In this document: positions 21,701 to 31,227 of the stretch, piece after piece
Numbering within the stretch: position 1 is the first letter of the stretch
Layout of the letters: each line of letters starts with the position of its first letter
Origin: Paralvinella palmiformis
Taxonomy: Eukaryota > Annelida > Polychaeta > Terebellida > Alvinellidae
NCBI GenBank assembly: GCA_025642065.1
Contig: JAODUP010000323.1
Location: 132,501 to 196,500 of the forward strand
Direction of reading: 5' to 3'
Length of the DNA stretch: 64,000 nt
Translations under genes and position numbers: made by a program
The notes under the pieces: model-generated
Seen by the model: only the letters and a program-made list of their open reading frames with translations
The model's database searches: none
Told to the model about the DNA's origin: nothing

Positions 21701-24523
21701 TACCTTGTGCACAAAAGTGGCAATAAAACAGCAACATTTACATTTTTACATGGATATTGCTGCTGATGAATTTAAAACTTCTGCTTTTATTAATTTAGAA
21801 AAGTGCAAATAAATATGTCATTCATATTTTTAGGGTGAAGGTCATATTTCTCTTTTTTTACAGTTGGTAATTAGAATATACATAGCAAGTATGCCTGACT
21901 GTGATGAAATATCTTTTATGTTTGCTTGTTGATATTTTAATGAACAAGAAAAAAGAAATGGCTTAAATTGTGAGTTTATGCCAAGTAGTTGTTATTAGCG
22001 TATTTAGATGATATACCAAAGGCATTATTACATTAAATCTCTACTTCAATAAACTTAGATAAACCAATCGAAGAAAAGAAGGAGGGTGCTGATGATAAGG
22101 ATAAGAAAGTGAAGCTTACTCCAGCTGAATACAGAAGATGTCAAGGGTATTAGCTAGTATACCATTGATTTAAATGGATAAGATTTTGCTTTATTATTTG
22201 GAACATTGTTTCAGTCGTAATGTTCATTTCTGTAGACTAGTTCTTTCCCTGTGTTGTAATATGCTGAGTAATGTATGATTGTGTTTTTGTTTTAGGAAAA
22301 GACCGCCTATTAAAAGTATTATAAAGTGAGTATTCTAATATCGCTAATTCGTAGGATGTATAAGCATTAATTTTTATATATTAGATACATTTGGCAACTT
22401 TTCATCCAAAACTTCATTTGAATGAATGCACACAGAATTTTGCTTTCATACCATCATTTAGCCAAAGATCTCCCGCTTTAGTCTCAATCTTGCCATCACC
22501 AAAAGAAGAAGCACACTGGCTATTCAGAAGAACTGGAGCTCTCTCACCTAAGTCAGTACATATACGTTTATATAGAGATGTGGACATGGGTGTCATTATC
22601 TCAAACACTAGATAAATACAATCTAACAAAAATTTATCCCATAATTTAGTGTCAATGACAAACATTTACTGATAATCAACATCGTTATTTTGTTACGTTT
22701 GTCGTGACCTTTGTTAATATTCTTTTCTTCTTCCAGTTCACTTGCAAAAGCAGAAAGAGAAGAACTAAGCGAGGAGGCTCTCGAAGAACAGTTTGCGCAT
22801 CTTAATATCGATGTGTCCAAATTAAAGTTAGTGTCTCATAGAAATTATTTATATCAATTCAATGTTTTGTTGCTTTAGTCATTAGTTTACCAATTCTGTT
22901 AGTTTTTGGACAAATACTAACTTGTAAAGTAACAAGATGTACAAATGTCCAGTAAAAAAAGGAAGTACAGCATAAGTCTGTCTGTGTGTGTGTTTGGGGG
23001 GGGGGGGAGATTATGGCAAAAGCTAGAGATTCATATATATTAATGAGAAACTGTGTATAATTTATCCACTGTTATGGTATTAAAAAGAAGACTTTCCAAG
23101 TATTAGATGGCTAGTATCATAGATTACTATTTGCAAAATACAATAAAAGATATTGCAGTTGGTGATCTACTAGACTCATAAGATTGTAGGGTTTTAATTA
23201 AATTGACACACATAAACAAACACACACACACACAGACAACAGTTAATTGTGTGAACCTTCATGATGGGCATGATCTAGGTTTTATAGAACGTTTATGACC
23301 TCAATCCAGTGCTAGTTGATGACACATATATTGGTAATCATAGCACATAGAATGTTTACATGAGATTACATAAGCTATATCATGCATGATGCAAATGGAA
23401 TTATAAATAAATGGGAAAATCCCATGTTTATATTGGTAATTTTGGTGACTATCTGCCCATGTTTTTATTCATTCAGTCAGCATTTGTTACATAGACTTAA
23501 GTGGCTGTGGTGATGCTGTACATGCTGTGTCACATAATCCAATGAAGTAGCCCCACTCCTACACTTTGTGATGACAAAGGCAGCTAGATGAATAGTTTAT
23601 CTAATTAATAGCATATATGACATAATGCATTATGTCTGTCATTGATGAGATGACTTAGTTAATTAGGAAACATGTGCAACTAAAATTGTTAATATTTATA
23701 ATCCCAATGTTATCTATATATAAATATTTGTGCATCAAGGGCAAGTTTAGTAATTGTTCCTTTGCTCAATGACGAATATTGAACTGAAAATTATAAAGTC
23801 AAGTTATCACTGTACTGTAGTAAAATTATGTCAAAATCTGTTACACATTATTATTTCAAGAAAGCTTGCAGTGAAATATCTTAGTAACATATTATTATAT
23901 GCAGCAGTCGAGAGACCTTTTTAGTATATGAGGGAAAATTTTCACCTTTTTGTGTTCACATATGTGTATCTTATTTGTTCACTTAATAACCTCAGAGTGG
24001 GCATAATAGGTCAGCCATTAAGTCAGTTCAACCCAATGACGTTAACACCAATAGACGCTGACAATGAAGAAGATAACCGTGATGAAGGAGAATCATCACC
24101 TACTCCGAGAAGAGAGTTAGTAGATATATGGATTATTTTCTTTATATCAAACCTGTACACTTTGTTGGAATGATTGAATTTTTATTCCTGTATTTTAAAT
24201 TCGATGAACCTATACATGTATGTTAAAGATTATGGCTTTGTTTCCAATTTGTATGCTTATCTAGATATGTTTAATCCTGAAACATCTTTTTTTTAAATTT
24301 CAGATCACATGCTGTATCTATGGGTAAAACACCACAGCCTGCTGGAGGTTAGTGTAAACATTATATTAGTGCATTGATAAAAGATCTACCAAGATAAAAT
24401 ATTTATGAAGAAATTTACTATTCTAATATTGTGGTGTTGTTGTTTTTTTTAGATGCAAGTGTAAGCAGACAAGCTACTGCCATTTCCCAGGTTACAACAG
24501 ATGCATTGCCTGATGACGAGTAA
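15598..24523 (+). CDS. PPP1R36: Protein phosphatase 1 regulatory subunit 36, complete, 17 exons
   Basis: Regulatory protein of the PPP1R36 (PPPI_inhib) family, which binds protein phosphatase 1 and is associated with testis. Exons: 15598-15627, 17430-17494, 18792-18890, 18997-19130, 19444-19507, 19656-19754, 20772-20912, 21022-21064, 21253-21335, 21434-21489, 22059-22146, 22296-22325, 22462-22551, 22737-22826, 23996-24115, 24304-24347, 24453-24523. Every junction is GT-AG and in phase; the total is 1347 nt, 448 residues (human about 420). Family marks in order: GHWTWND near the N terminus, HVTLDYVKALAL (102-113), FDEFLLFLMNYFHWFFEKR, AYCVLVLGIGLFSQHHMACG (about 191-210), STYKDRS, YSFCTFLVWIAF, EIGRMLRSDTFNPAI (about 248-262), KRPPIKSIINQRSPALVSIL. 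The C-terminal 120 residues are acidic and low complexity. I see no clear RVxF PP1-docking motif. The first exon is the least certain. Confidence 0.9.
15966..16075 (-). repeat. GGGGCGA-type repeat, left inverted copy
   Basis: On the minus strand, runs of short units such as ATGGGGCGATATGTCATTG and AGGCGAAGTGTCTTG, about 17-22 bases apart. This is the inverse of the array at 16750-16850. Confidence 0.6.
16304..16358. repeat. (TA)n microsatellite, interrupted
   Basis: About 36 bases of TA, a TGA interruption, then 17 more; lies in PPP1R36 intron 1. Confidence 0.95.
16430..16500 (+). repeat. GAGCTGTCACTTG tandem-like block
   Basis: Three units resembling TGGGATGAGCTGTCACTTG follow one another. 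They look like diverged relatives of the GGGGCGA repeat on either side. Confidence 0.5.
16681..16731. repeat. (TA)n microsatellite
   Basis: About 24 TA units in PPP1R36 intron 1. Confidence 0.95.
16750..16850 (+). repeat. GGGGCGA-type repeat, right copy
   Basis: Units GTGGGGCGAAGCGTCTTG, CTGGGGCGATATGTCTTG, GGTGATTAGTCATTTGG and AGCGAATAGTCTTG in a row: consensus GGGCGAWWWGTCTTG with a period near 20. Confidence 0.65.
17430..17494 (+). CDS. PPP1R36: PPP1R36 exon 2
   Basis: Encodes IHLILNGHWTWNDTTHDLEYH plus two bases; the GxWxW block matches the N terminus of the family. Acceptor TTTACAG, donor GTAAGT. It sits 22 bases before a 72-base (TA)n tract. Confidence 0.85.
17517..17588. repeat. (TA)n microsatellite
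   Basis: About 36 TA units, 22 bases after PPP1R36 exon 2. Confidence 0.97.
17600..17782. mobile_element. MITE with CAGTCAAA terminal repeats
   Basis: Short inverted ends ACAGTCAAAAC and GGTTTGACTGG flank about 160 bases rich in CCACCTGTC/GTCACCTG motifs (TTAAGGTCACCTGTC, GCCACCTGTCC). This layout is a familiar non-autonomous element of invertebrate genomes. It lies in PPP1R36 intron 2, beside a (TA)n tract that may have been its target. Confidence 0.6.
18073..18143 (+). repeat. 71-bp direct repeat, copy A
   Basis: Starts TATGTAAAACAGTGTCCC and ends GGAGAAAAACAC. It differs at a single base from the copy at 18650-18720. Lies in PPP1R36 intron 2. Confidence 0.95.
18650..18720 (+). repeat. 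71-bp direct repeat, copy B
   Basis: 70 of 71 bases are identical to copy A (A to G near the end), 577 bases downstream. It ends about 70 bases before the exon 3 acceptor. Confidence 0.95.
18759..18791. repeat. (TA)n microsatellite forming the exon 3 acceptor
   Basis: About 16 TA units ending in TATAG; the AG is the in-phase 3' splice site of PPP1R36 exon 3. A branch-point-like TTCTAAC lies at 18747-18753, and no AG occurs between it and the acceptor. Confidence 0.85.
18792..18890 (+). CDS. PPP1R36: PPP1R36 exon 3 (acceptor in a microsatellite)
   Basis: The acceptor AG is at 18790-18791, the final TATAG of a (TA)n tract; only this AG keeps the phase with exon 2. The AG five bases on would shift the frame. 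The peptide is lysine, arginine and histidine rich (FVDKSDGKKGRDK, GHLHHHDVQTKK). Confidence 0.75.
18997..19130 (+). CDS. PPP1R36: PPP1R36 exon 4
   Basis: Encodes TPNIGGRVFGQGR ... GEHTHVTLDYVK plus one base; HTxxTLDxVK is a strong family block. Donor AAGG|GTTAGT. Confidence 0.9.
19444..19507 (+). CDS. PPP1R36: PPP1R36 exon 5
   Basis: Completes Ala110 and encodes LALNMLSEVEVVSRVFDGLY. Acceptor TTGTAG, donor AA|GTATGT. Confidence 0.9.
19656..19754 (+). CDS. PPP1R36: PPP1R36 exon 6
   Basis: Encodes TDQFDEFLLFLMNYFHWFF then EKRTHEQKPNPMN; an aromatic-rich helix typical of the family. Acceptor TTCAG, donor AT|GTAAGT. Confidence 0.92.
20772..20912 (+). CDS. PPP1R36: PPP1R36 exon 7 (HHMACG block)
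   Basis: Encodes EPSLSEVKYYEDLC ... GKAYCVLVLGIGLFSQHHMA then CG; this is the best-conserved segment. Donor AT|GTATGT. Confidence 0.94.
21022..21064 (+). CDS. PPP1R36: PPP1R36 exon 8 (43 nt)
   Basis: Encodes MSRVSSTYKDRSMYE. It was found by phase and by the STxKDR resemblance. Acceptor TTATAG, donor GAG|GTAAAG. Confidence 0.85.
21253..21335 (+). CDS. PPP1R36: PPP1R36 exon 9
   Basis: The correct frame is TFYSFCTFLVWIAFRRREYE ... EIG, not the longer overlapping frame that begins at 21227. The phase is fixed by exon 8. Confidence 0.9.
21434..21489 (+). CDS. PPP1R36: PPP1R36 exon 10
   Basis: Encodes RMLRSDTFNPAIRVKNAPS; continues the conserved EIGR block of exon 9. Acceptor CTTCAG, donor CAG|GTAAAA. 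Confidence 0.92.
21556..21738 (+). repeat. Main-family SINE in PPP1R36 intron 10
   Basis: Plus-strand copy with A box (CTAACTGGTAGCG), B box (GGGTTTGAACCCC), the GGAGGTCGGTCAGTCCATTT central domain and AGTGGCAATAAAACA near the tail. Its tRNA head is more diverged than in other copies and lacks the (ATC)n tail. Confidence 0.75.
22059..22146 (+). CDS. PPP1R36: PPP1R36 exon 11 (charged linker)
   Basis: Encodes KPIEEKKEGADDKDKKVKLT then PAEYRRCQ; a mixed-charge linker. Acceptor CTTAG, donor GG|GTATTA. Confidence 0.85.
22296..22325 (+). CDS. PPP1R36: PPP1R36 exon 12 (30-nt microexon)
   Basis: Encodes only GKRPPIKSII. The KRPxIKSII block and the perfect phase on both sides support it. Acceptor TTTTAG, donor AA|GTGAGT. 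Confidence 0.85.
22462..22551 (+). CDS. PPP1R36: PPP1R36 exon 13
   Basis: Encodes NQRSPALVSILPSPKEEAHW then LFRRTGALSP. The donor AA|GTCAGT is unusual but is the only one in phase. Acceptor ATTTAG. Confidence 0.82.
   Translation, partial: PKISRFSLNLAITKRRSTLAIQKNWSSLT
22737..22826 (+). CDS. PPP1R36: PPP1R36 exon 14
   Basis: Encodes SLAKAEREELSEEALEEQFA then HLNIDVSKL; an acidic helix. Acceptor TTCCAG, donor AA|GTTAGT. Confidence 0.85.
23996..24115 (+). CDS. PPP1R36: PPP1R36 exon 15
   Basis: Encodes VGIIGQPLSQFNPMTLTP then an acidic tract (DADNEEDNRDEGE). Acceptor CCTCAG, donor GA|GTTAGT. Confidence 0.82.
24304..24347 (+). CDS. PPP1R36: PPP1R36 exon 16
   Basis: Encodes SHAVSMGKTPQPAG; in phase on both sides. 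Acceptor TTTCAG, donor GAG|GTTAGT. Confidence 0.8.
24453..24523 (+). CDS. PPP1R36: PPP1R36 exon 17 (stop)
   Basis: Encodes ASVSRQATAISQVTTDALPD then DE and TAA. The acceptor has a T-rich tract. Confidence 0.83.
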
Positions 24524-24840
24524 ATGATGTTGTTGAGATTGTGTGTGTGTGTATGTGTTTGTATGTGTGAAAGCACTTGCACAGAGGATCATAAAGTATA
24601 CTTACATCATTTAGGTCAGTGGACTGAATTTCAAATAGATACATACATGTTTATGAGTAAAACATGAAATATTTACATAGTCCTGTAACTCGGAGAATTG
24701 TGATTACTGATAAATCATTTTAATTGAAGATAACAAATATATATTTCACATATTTATGTATATCTATTTTATGTATATATGCATGTGTTCATATTCTATG
24801 AAGTAAAAACGAAATAAATAAAATTCTTCTTTATAGCTTT
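24524..24840 (+). other. PPP1R36: PPP1R36 3' UTR
   Basis: From the stop codon to just past the AATAAA signals; AT-rich, with a short (TG)n at 24540-24570. Confidence 0.5.
24813..24822 (+). terminator. PPP1R36: Poly(A) signal of PPP1R36
   Basis: Overlapping AATAAATAAA, followed within 10 bases by a T-rich downstream element, about 290 bases after the stop codon. Confidence 0.65.
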
Positions 24841-25369
24841 CCATAAACTTTATGTTACTGAATAAAGCATCAGTGTTACTGGACTGAAGTTTAATAATTA
24901 CATTCTGTACCATTAATTTTGTTATTTTATTTTGTAGAAATAGTTGCTAAAGTTGAGAGAAACCTATAGATATATAGACACCATGCATATGGGTCAGGGT
25001 TCTGTGTATACATAATTCATCTTATGAATGCATTTATCAATAATAGTAAAATAGTTATTAGTTTATAAGTTAAGTACAATAGCCCTAATGCTTCTGGATC
25101 ACAGGGATGATCCCCATTTAATTATAAACTATGACTGTCACAAATTTTCCATTAAACAGACCATATTTGCAGATTAATGTTTCAATTTACAATATCATAT
25201 ATCAGAGACCATATTAAATGGCAATGTCATCTAGCTTAATTAGAGATAATTATTGATAACTCTCTAGTAGTAACCATCTTGGAGAATTCACATCCTCTTT
25301 TATCATATACTGCTACCCTTTGAGTTGTTAGCTCCATGTTTTGAAAACAGTCATTCCTATATTATCTAG

Positions 25370-25600
25370 TTCTTCAGATGTCTCAGCGATTGGAGAAATC
25401 ATTATGATCATAACATAATTTATTTAGATTTTGTCAAAGCATCTGATAGAGTCCTTCCAATGCCTCTTATTCAGAAATTAAAATAACTAGAGATATTGAA
25501 CAAAGTACAGCAGTAAATCAGAAACTTTCTAGATCTCCAAACTGAGAAAAGGTATTATTCCTGCTATGGATCAGAATGGTTGCTGGTGATACCAAGCTAG
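25370..25600 (+). pseudogene. Decayed LINE reverse transcriptase fragment
   Basis: Translated in one frame, 25412 onward reads HNIIYLDFVKASDRVLPMPL then IQKLK, stop, then LEILNKVQQ, stop, IRNFLDLQTEK. This is the RT domain with the YLDFxKAFDxV motif (first catalytic Asp), the LxxKL helix, and the IRNFL block of Jockey/CR1-type LINEs. Stops and loss of the later YxDD region show a dead fragment. Strand is plus, 0.9 kb after PPP1R36. Confidence 0.8.
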
Positions 25601-25850
25601 TATAATGAGCATGGTGTAAATTGTAAGCGTTGAAACATTTGTAAACAATCAAATATCTCAAACGATTGAGTTGTATGAATGTTATCTTTATCAAGTTTGT
25701 CTCTGGCCATACCAAGTTTTAGAATATGTATAGCCACACGTGCATTCATAGCTGTAAATGGTTGTTTTCAACCATTTATGTTTATGTGATAATCTTGCGG
25801 TCATTCGTATTGGCAAGGTGAAATTTATTGCCCAGAATTGTTCTACATAT

Positions 25851-26054
25851 GGGGCGCCTCCGTGGTCTAACAGTAGCGTGTTGGATCACAGATCACTACC
25901 ATCCGTGTTCGAATCTCTGCGTCGCCGTGGGCATATCTGAAGGGTGTTTCATCTTTGACTTTGATCCATTACCTTTGGAGGTTGCTCGGCCCATTTAGCC
26001 TACCAAGTGCACATAATGATAAGTGGCCGTAAAACATCAATCGTCATCATCATC
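25851..26054 (+). repeat. Main-family SINE, near full length
   Basis: Starts GGGGCGCCTCCGTGGTCTAA (A box), B box GTTCGAATCTC, then GGGTGTTTCATCTTTGAC, TCGGCCCATTTAGCCTACC, and an (ATC)n tail. A good reference copy for the family. Confidence 0.9.
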
Positions 26055-26279
26055 CTGAAATATCTTTATAATCAACCTTGAAGATGGTTATTGTTTATCA
26101 GACGAGGGAGATAATAAAATGCACGTATCTGCTTTCCACTGTCACTGTGTTGGTGTGTAAAAAAATGTTTTTAACACCAATACCCAACATAGACCTCATA
26201 TTACTACCATGATGACAGATTACTGCTTTTACAACAATGAGACCAGTATCTGAAAGTGTATGCGTGTATAATATATATA

Positions 26280-26560
26280 TTCGGTGAGCAACTGAACTCT
26301 GTGTGTCATAGCCGGTTTTTCATCGTCTCCATTTGTCGCTTGATTTAGTTCTCGTCGGCGATGTACCGGCTTCTTCAACAACGACCACCAGAGGCGCCAC
26401 TGAAAGTTATGGCACCGATTTTCGCGGCAGTTAGCCATCTCTGGAGGGAAAATCTACGTGTTGTTCGGTGTCATTACGTTCCGTGTATTTCTCACGTGCA
26501 GTCTGATTATGTCTCGCTCGGTCATCCTGGAATACGAAAAAAGATTAACGTTAGTCTACA
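26280..26560. other. GC-richer patch, possible regulatory DNA
   Basis: CpG-richer than its surroundings, with CCACCAGAGGCGCCAC at about 26390. Overlapping short open frames on both strands have no family resemblance. It could be an unrecognised promoter or 5' exon. Confidence 0.25.
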
Positions 26561-27987
26561 TTTAGCATTCGTCTTCGATGAATTATATTACACAGCTACA
26601 TTTTGAGGACATTTTCTTACGTTTTAATTTAGTTCTGCTTTTTTGCATAATACTATTATTACTAATAAATGACTTTCTTAAAAGATTAATACTTATTTTG
26701 GTTAGGTTGATTTAAATCATGTTCAATAAAAAACATCATAAATTTACATTTGGACAACAGTTAAAAATTAACGTATCTGGCTAAATATTAACAAGGATAT
26801 GAATAACATTTGTTAATTGTCGTTAAATTTGATCTGCCTAAATTAACATGTTCTAAAATAATTGTCGCCCTCAAATATCGTCTTTGTCGACTTACGCTGT
26901 GGTCATAACGACAATTAATTCTTTATTTGGACCGTTTAGTAAATAACCCCTGAAGCCTTTTAGTCGCTCATACGTATTTCTGATATACAAAAGCCTTATT
27001 AAATTTATTTTCCGAAAATCTATTACAAAAACTATACACAGCACGCGAATATTGGATTGAAGTAAGGCATGATTTAATGCAATCTGTAATTTACAAAATT
27101 GTACACAAAAAATGATAAAATGGCCACCGCCAGTGATTTGTTTTCATGCAAGTAATAAATAATTATGCCAAGGTTAATAATTTCGTACAATTTTAATACC
27201 TTCACAATAATTTTATTCAAATAGCCATCGTTCGTATTAGTGAACATCTCAAAAGTCGACAGGACCAAATGGAGTCTTCTACGTCCTTGACCTAAAAAAC
27301 TAAGTCTTTCTACACAGTACCATTCAGTTTTGAAGTTACTGATGATGTGCGTTGTGTTTACGTCGATGTTAACCATTCTAGACTTAAGGTATCAGAACTG
27401 CAAGAAGTCAGCATTGCAAGATTCAAGCGGATTCTTGTTAGTAGTCGTTTACTTTTGTTATATCTAATATGGCGGTGTGAGTGTGTCGTGGCAAGAAGGG
27501 GAACTGAGCCTGAGGGACAAACTGTTATATGTCAATTATCTAACAGGAAGCCAAAATATAAATAGTATACTGAATAATATAAGTGGCAAACTTACATTTT
27601 ATATTTAACAGTGTTATGCCATTTTTTGATCTAATTCGTCACCAAACGAGTAAACAGTTTTTATTTTACTACGTTGGTGCACACTCCCGAGGGGGGATTT
27701 TTAATACACTACAGTACTAACCTCTAGGTAGCAAGTTAAAATCCTAGAACTGCCTATTTCTTAGGGATGTTTCAACTATCAATCTCATTGCATTTCCCAT
27801 GAGGTCGGTCCCTGTGTTTTGTCCATGGCCAGAATAGCACAGTAGGTAAACAAAGAAGTGGGATAATTCATTTGACTTCTGGGTAAGTATCCAGTTCGCA
27901 CGTGACCGCTCAGTAATTATCTAGTAGGCAGAAACATATTATAAAACAATAAGTCGATAGGTTTTTTCCCCATTTCTGCTTTGTATG

Positions 27988-27989
<2 letters not shown>

Positions 27990-28031
<42 letters not shown>
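27990..28031. repeat. (TA)n microsatellite
   Basis: About 20 TA units. Confidence 0.95.
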
Positions 28032-28033
<2 letters not shown>

Positions 28034-28539
28034 TAACAGTTATCTAAGGAATGAATAGGTATGGGAGGAGAAATGATAGATCTTGAAGTGATAAATTATC
28101 TCCCTCAAGAACGATAGGTAGGGATAATATATGTATATTACGTCATACCTTCATCGTCATCACACACATAAACCTACGTCACTGATATTGTGTTTGAAGT
28201 ATCCATTTTGAGATAGGGTCATCACAAACTGAATAACAATCGCCATCATTGAATCCTGCAAAATCCCGGCTTGTTTTTCGGTGATTGGTGTGTGTGAATC
28301 CCGAAATATTTATAACATTAAATAATGCATTTGCAATCCTGAAATCGTTCTGTAACAAAATTGTAAACACACTTAAACAGTGACTGTGCTTCCGTATAAT
28401 ATAACCAGATCATAATTAACATGACCCCAATGAGTATGACGTCAATTTAACTATATAATACGCCATATTTTCAGCTATTTCATAATCTATGTAATCTTCT
28501 TCAAAGCATTAATTTTAAAAAATTGTAAAATTTCTCTTG

Positions 28540-28557
28540 TTGCCATCTACTGGCACT
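28540..28557 (-). promoter_or_regulatory. CTCF-like motif
   Basis: Minus strand CCAGTAGATGGCAAC fits CCASYAGRKGGCRSY at 14 of 15 positions by eye, the best of several in the window. Confidence 0.35.
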
Positions 28558-29140
28558 AGTTTGTACAACAGATAGTTGCATGAAGCAATACTTCTTTAAA
28601 AAAAAACATTTTAATTGCGATCTCAAAAATGAAATTTGCCATCAAGTAAAACATTATATGGTGGGTTTGTTATGGCAGCATTTAAACTAAACTTAAAATT
28701 TTCAAGATCTACTTCAATTCATCAAACGGTTAATTGAAACGAACAAACAGACTTTAATGTTAATTATGACAGGAATACTGAAAGTGGAAAGGCTGCTAGC
28801 TGATTGAAGTCAATTTAAAAAAAAAACCCAGATAAAGTGATTGGTGAATCGCTGTAACATTAAGCGCTTTCTTTGTTAGAAATATTTCGGTTGCAGCCCG
28901 ACCCAATTCCATGCAGAGGAAAATATGACCCTCCCTCAGAGGCATAAAGTGGGGCATGAAGTATGCAATTTTCTTATCAGGAAGTAAGAAAATACACTAT
29001 ACTTTTCCGCAGTATAGAGCGATGGAGGATAAAATTTCTCAGCCATATGAATACATCACCACAGTAACTGATTTATGACATATCAAAATATGATGGTTAA
29101 ATTGAAACATGATCCTTAATCTTGGCTTAAGTAATGACTG

Positions 29141-29142
<2 letters not shown>

Positions 29143-29181
<39 letters not shown>

Positions 29182-29200
29182 TGTGTGTGTGTGTGTGTGT
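29143..29200. repeat. (TC)n(TG)n compound microsatellite
   Basis: About 17 TC units directly followed by about 11 TG units. Confidence 0.97.
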
Positions 29201-30119
29201 TATACGATAAATAGGTGTTATATTATTTTTATTCAATAGACAATTACCACGCGCTCGTCGTCCGATCCACCACCACTTCCGACGATCACTTCCTATAATT
29301 GCTATCTCCATTATGGCAGTTATGAAGCCTAAAATAGATGATGTCTATATTTGCTCATCTAGTCTACTCTGACCTTTGACATTCGAGATAGGATTCGGCA
29401 TCAGATGGCCGTTCTGGTGACCAGAAGTCTACCTGTAATCAACGACAATGTTTCAGGTAGTTTCCGACATCATTTCCTTATGTCATATCATCTTATTGAC
29501 ATTTTCTTTCTCCACTTTTCATGGCCACTTTTCTCATTGTAGAAGATATTCATTACGTGGAAGATACTTGCTCAAATAAAATACGAAACAAAATAAACAC
29601 TGTGAGAGCTTTACCGGTGCGATTGCAGACACGTTAAGATAAAATACCATTGATCAATTAATTATATAAAAGTGTGTGTGTGTGTGTGAAAGCTACATTC
29701 AACAAATAATTAATTAATTGTACTGACAAAGGGTTAAACTCGTTAGCGTTTAATTAAACCTTTTAACATAGAACCCATTATGTTTTGGAAATAATCGTTC
29801 TTCTAAACAGTACACTAGTAATATGACGTACGAATAATTCTCCTTTGAAACAGATTAGCTTATTCTATCACTGCACGATCTGGTAATACACATGAAGTCC
29901 TATTAATCGTCTATTTTTAAACCAATTGAATATTATGATTCGATTAGAATTAGTGCGAAATTGCGTTAGAAATAGACAGCCCGCGTTCTACAGCCGTTAT
30001 TAATTAAATATAAATCTTATCTAGTGGTGTGGGATTTTTTTCTCAATCGTTTTCTACCAAACAAATGTCAAGACCGGTTAGCTCGTAAATATCACCAGAA
30101 CTCTTGTACACCTACTTTG

Positions 30120-30499
30120 TGCACCAATGCTTTATTGACCTTTGATTGAAAGATGGCGCCTCTGTAGCTTTCGCGGATGGTAAGTGGTGCCATCTTCCTC
30201 CAAGAACAGTTGTGAAGCGGCACGTGCCCGCACTCTATAGTGGCGCCACCTTATTTGATGTATTACAGTCTATGACGTTAAGGCTTTCTCGTCCAATCAG
30301 AACGGGTGATTTTGTAAACATCGATATGAGGGGACGGACCGCACAGAAATCTCTGTTTATCAAAACTGTTACTTTGACTAAACTGTGCTATGTGCGTCAG
30401 TCCCACGATCATGTATAGGAAAGTGTAATTGTGTTGCTCTACATCGCGGTGGAAGCGATTAGAGAATTATTTAAGATTTACTGGTGGTTGTCACCGAAA
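30120..30499 (+). promoter_or_regulatory. Promoter and 5' UTR-like stretch
   Basis: GC- and CpG-richer than its flanks. It contains AAAGATGGCGCC (YY1-like core AAGATGGCG), two further GGCGCC-type sites (30150-30250) and an E-box CACGTG near 30220. It ends at a start codon followed by a strong donor (30500-30524). Read as the promoter of a plus-strand transcript; inference only. Confidence 0.35.
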
Positions 30500-30523
30500 A
30501 TGGGAATTCCTACTTATGTTGAG
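30500..30523 (+). CDS. Candidate first coding exon, MGIPTYVE
   Basis: ATG in an AAAATGG context, eight codons, then a near-perfect donor GAG|GTAAGT in phase 0. I do not recognise the peptide and found no proven next exon. It could be an alternative first exon of PDE2A, whose second exon at 55553 also starts in phase 0, or the start of an unknown gene with a long intron. Chance occurrence is possible. Confidence 0.3.
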
Positions 30524-31227
30524 GTAAGTTAGCTAAAAATAATAAACTAGCTTAGTAGATCTATCATCTAGTACTAGGTAACTAGCGTATACGACTATTA
30601 TATTATTATATAAATAAAATGAGCTAATTTATAAAATAGAAAAGTTACTAGAGGTCTAGACTAGAGGGTCTATGTGAGTTTGTCTAATTATTGTATTTTA
30701 ATTTTCATAATAATCAGATTATATATATAATCGATTATAGAAAATGATATGGCAATGATGTTAATCGGTAGATCTACAGTTTTGCGAAGTAGATCTAACT
30801 CTTACACGTGACTGACTAGTCTGACTAGACTAGTTTAAAGTTTAATTCTACTGTTTCAGTGTTTGGATGTGACAGCTGATATCACTGTGGTATCTAGACT
30901 AGACTCTACTAGATGTAAACAATTGTCACTGCATTACTTAATACTTTATAATGCTATATCGAAATGATGAGATAACATGTATATAATAACAATGTAAATT
31001 GTAATACGATATTATAATTATGACAGAACCTCGTTAAACTTTTGGTTAATGATTTACAAAATAGAAAACAACTTTGAAATGAAACGTATAATTACGTCAA
31101 ATACAATAGATAACGTGGAATAATTAATGTTACAGCCTCTTCATAGTTATACATATACCAGACAATTTAACACACTTATAGTAGCCTCACCTTCAATTTA
31201 TAGGCCCTTATGTAGGCTTATAGGGGT

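Larger units (their letters stand above)
26650..30100. other. Intergenic, no proven gene
   Basis: AT-rich. It holds a (TA)n at 27990-28031, a (TC)n(TG)n at 29143-29200, a CTCF-like motif at 28540-28557, and a 45-codon ATG frame at 29405 (MAVLVTRSLPVIND) that lacks other support. Nothing else is recognised. Confidence 0.4.

Noticed and set aside
30146..30418. 90-codon frame MKDGASVAFADGKW as a gene
   Set aside because: CpG-rich promoter-like DNA; no homology or splice support, and the ATG at 30500 with its donor is a better start.
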